The notes beneath the pieces are model-generated. The model was not told where the DNA came from and did no database searches. It worked only from the letters and a program-made list of their open reading frames with translations. Positions 5,464 to 7,007 of a stretch of 7,007 nt of DNA are shown piece after piece. Source of the DNA: Methylobacter sp. (GTDB lineage: Bacteria; Pseudomonadota; Gammaproteobacteria; Methylococcales; Methylomonadaceae); assembly GCA_003158415.1 (NCBI GenBank), contig PMJA01000278.1, positions 1-7,007 on the forward strand. Reading direction: 5' to 3'. The position numbers and the translations under genes are program-made. Within the stretch, counting starts at the first letter, position 1. Each line of letters begins with the position of its first letter.

Positions 5464-5574
5464 CCACCGTTACCCGCCACTAGCGCGGTATGGAAATACA
5501 AAGCCATCTATCGCTTGCATGACGAGCAAGTCGGGAAGTGGAGCGATGTGATCAGCGTTACGGTGGGCGGGTAG
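5464..5574 (+). pseudogene. Remnant of the C-terminal end of a protein, WKYKAIYRLHDEQVGKW motif
   Basis: In one plus-strand frame, from about 5464, the sequence reads PPLPATSAV, then WKYKAIYRLHDEQVGKW (5491-5541), then SDVISVTVGG and a TAG at 5572-5574. This is far more protein-like than chance for non-coding DNA: conserved aromatics, an alternating beta-strand pattern and a WSDVISVTV ending like the last strand of a fibronectin-III-like domain. The frame is closed upstream by a TAG at 5437-5439, and there is no plausible ATG or ribosome binding site before the motif. I therefore read it as the broken 3' end of a gene whose rest has been deleted. I recall similar endings in hypothetical proteobacterial proteins but cannot verify that here. 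Confidence 0.5.
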
Positions 5575-5624
5575 TGTTATAGGTTGCGGTTTTGGGGGGA
5601 GGAATCGTCCAATTGGATTTTAAC

Positions 5625-5644
5625 GGTTTCCGCTAGAGGAAACC
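5625..5644 (-). terminator. Hairpin 3' of the M48 protease gene, possible weak terminator
   Basis: GGTTTCC and GGAAACC pair perfectly around GCTAGA. On the minus strand the hairpin begins about 48 bases after the protease stop and is followed by GTTAAAATCC, with no real T-run. Transcription from both sides converges here. It may be a weak or Rho-assisted terminator, or only an RNA 3'-end stabiliser. Confidence 0.35.
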
Positions 5645-5692
5645 TGCACCTGCATAATCTGGCTAATCAATTGATGTTTTACCGCCCAATAC

Positions 5693-7007
5693 TTACCGGT
5701 TAGCCTTGGCTTCCTGTTCCTGATTCTGGAAAAAATTGAGCCGTTCGTTCAGGATTGATGCTAGCTGAAAATTGAGTCCTTTGGATTCCTGGGCCAGTCG
5801 TATCTGCATAATAGCATCTCTGGTTTGCCCCATGGAAAAATAATATTCCGCAAGATAGCGATGCGATTCGGCGGGTTGGTTCAATTTATTGTAGGTTTCC
5901 GCCAATAATTCCGAGTAAGTAGGCAGTTGTTGCGGGTCAGGGTTTAATGCGACTAAGTTTTTTCGGGCCAGCTCGGTTTTATCGTCTTTTAATAAGGCGT
6001 TGATGTATTCCAGTTTAATGGCGGTATTGTCAGGAAATTGTTCGGTCAGTTTTTTATAGCGGGCGGCAGCCAGATTAAAGTTTCTGGCGTCGAGTGCCGT
6101 GCGGGCAAGCCCGGTGACGTATTGGGGTTGATTCGGGTATTCGTGCGCCAATGCCTGAAAAATAGTTTCGGCTTCTTTGTATTTTTCCGCCTTAAGCGCC
6201 ATCAAGCCCAGGCCGTAACGGGCGACGGCGCGCTGTTCGGCAGTGCCTCGTGTTAACCGGGTTTGAAAATAGTCTTGTACCGTAGCGGTATCGGTGACGG
6301 TTAAAACCCGGATTTTTGCCTTGGTTAATTGATAGTCCAGCGAATCGGGATATTGTTTATAAGGGTAGGTTTCGGCGCGTCCACGGGTGTCGGAAATACG
6401 CGATTCGGTAACTGGGTGAGTTCTTAAAAATTCGGGAACACCCTGTCCGGAAAAACGGGTCGCCTGCTGCAAGCGTTCAAAGAAGGTCGGCATGCTGCGC
6501 GGATCATAATGAGAGGTCGCCAGGGTTTGCATGCCGACACGGTCAGCCTCAGCTTCATTTTCGCGGGTAAAATTAATCTGAAATTGTATGCTGCCGCCCA
6601 TAATGGCCATGATGGCGGCCTGACCCATGGCCGCAGAGCGGGTGCCTAATAAAATGGCGGCCAGCATGCCTGCAGCGGTAGGTATCGATAAGCGACCGGC
6701 GGCTTCTGCGGCACGGAATAAATGCCGCTGGGTGACATGGGAAATTTCGTGGGCCATTACCGAGGCCAATTCGCTTTCGGCTTCGGTCATTAAAATTAAT
6801 CCTGAATTAACGCCGATATAACCGCCGGGGCCTGCAAAAGCGTTGATGTCATTTTCCATAACTACAAAAAAATGGAACGGATGCCCCGGCGCATCGCTGT
6901 TGGCGGCCAGTTTTCGGCCTATGGATTGAATATACTCCTGAATTTCGGCATCCTGATTAATAGTAATCTGGGAGTGCAGGCTTCTGAAAAATTCTTCGCC
7001 GAATTCT
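5693..7007 (-). CDS. bepA: BepA/YfgC-like periplasmic M48 metalloprotease with TPR domain, 5'-truncated by the window edge
   Basis: The reading frame is open to the right edge: 437 codons from 7006 with no stop. Translation beyond the internal Met at 6857-6859 gives clear family sequence (GEEFFRSL..., EIQEYIQSIGRKLA, HPFHFFVV), so that Met is not the start; the true N-terminus and signal peptide lie outside. Fragment numbering begins at 7006. The zinc site HEISH is at 86-90 (6737-6751), with the third-ligand motif ExxxD at E151-D155 inside ENEAEAD. H197 in LRTHPVTESRISD matches the BepA histidine-switch position. NAFAGPGGYIGV (54-65) is the conserved M48C strand before the active site. The C-terminal half (about 255-430) shows TPR-like helix pairs (for example ARYGLGLMALKAEKYKEAE). 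E. coli BepA degrades or assists misassembled outer-membrane proteins such as LptD and BamA in the periplasm; the same role is inferred here. Full length would be near the 480-490 residues of the family. Confidence 0.93.
   Translation of the reverse strand, partial: EFGEEFFRSLHSQITINQDAEIQEYIQSIGRKLAANSDAPGHPFHFFVVMENDINAFAGPGGYIGVNSGLILMTEAESELASVMAHEISHVTQRHLFRAAEAAGRLSIPTAAGMLAAILLGTRSAAMGQAAIMAIMGGSIQFQINFTRENEAEADRVGMQTLATSHYDPRSMPTFFERLQQATRFSGQGVPEFLRTHPVTESRISDTRGRAETYPYKQYPDSLDYQLTKAKIRVLTVTDTATVQDYFQTRLTRGTAEQRAVARYGLGLMALKAEKYKEAETIFQALAHEYPNQPQYVTGLARTALDARNFNLAAARYKKLTEQFPDNTAIKLEYINALLKDDKTELARKNLVALNPDPQQLPTYSELLAETYNKLNQPAESHRYLAEYYFSMGQTRDAIMQIRLAQESKGLNFQLASILNERLNFFQNQEQEAKANR

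Noticed and set aside
5666..5675. ATCAATTGAT palindrome after the protease gene
   Set aside because: A ten-base AT-rich palindrome is expected by chance and has no partner site nearby.
1..7007. CRISPR array, tRNA, rRNA, insertion sequence or phage system
   Set aside because: No regularly spaced repeats, cloverleaf-like sequences, terminal inverted repeats or transposase and integrase motifs were seen on either strand.

Overview
The window looks like ordinary chromosomal sequence from a Gram-negative proteobacterium. I see two Sec-exported proteins, a BepA/YfgC-type periplasmic M48 protease and an RnfB/RsxB-type ferredoxin. GC content is moderate, and good AGG/GGAG ribosome binding sites precede most genes. 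A gammaproteobacterium, perhaps an environmental methanotroph-like lineage, is a reasonable guess, but nothing here proves the genus. I found no rRNA, tRNA, CRISPR array, transposase or phage gene.

Layout from left to right. (1) 17-1672 (-): a large secreted two-domain protein. An N-terminal beta-rich, carbohydrate-binding-like domain is joined by a ten-glycine linker to a C-terminal domain with a lysozyme/transglycosylase-like Glu...GQGGPYQIN signature. (2) 1673-2012: an intergenic stretch with REP-like palindromes next to the upstream gene and repeated GGTTAACCA sites. (3) 2013-2513 (-): a small secreted protein with four cysteines arranged as an internal duplication. Its leader holds a hairpin followed by eight T, overlapped by a second hairpin, which resembles an attenuator. 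(4) 2656-3615 (+): a protein of unknown family with two winged-helix-like segments and a C8 run close to its start. (5) 3690-4265 (-): a soluble RnfB/RsxB-like ferredoxin with no membrane anchor, convergent with the previous gene. (6) 4404-5429 (+): a zinc-dependent alcohol dehydrogenase, divergent from the ferredoxin across a 138-bp promoter region. (7) 5430-5692: a non-coding stretch carrying a short remnant of a coding sequence and a hairpin. (8) 5693-7007 (-): an M48 metalloprotease with TPR repeats, cut by the right edge.

The genes do not form one obvious operon or pathway. The two secreted proteins lie in tandem on the same strand and may share an extracellular or periplasmic role. The ferredoxin and the dehydrogenase share a divergent promoter region and are both redox proteins, but no functional link is shown. 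I do not see a clear new biological system. The most unusual items are the chimeric secreted protein, the duplicated-cysteine secreted protein with its attenuator-like leader, and the unassigned double winged-helix protein.
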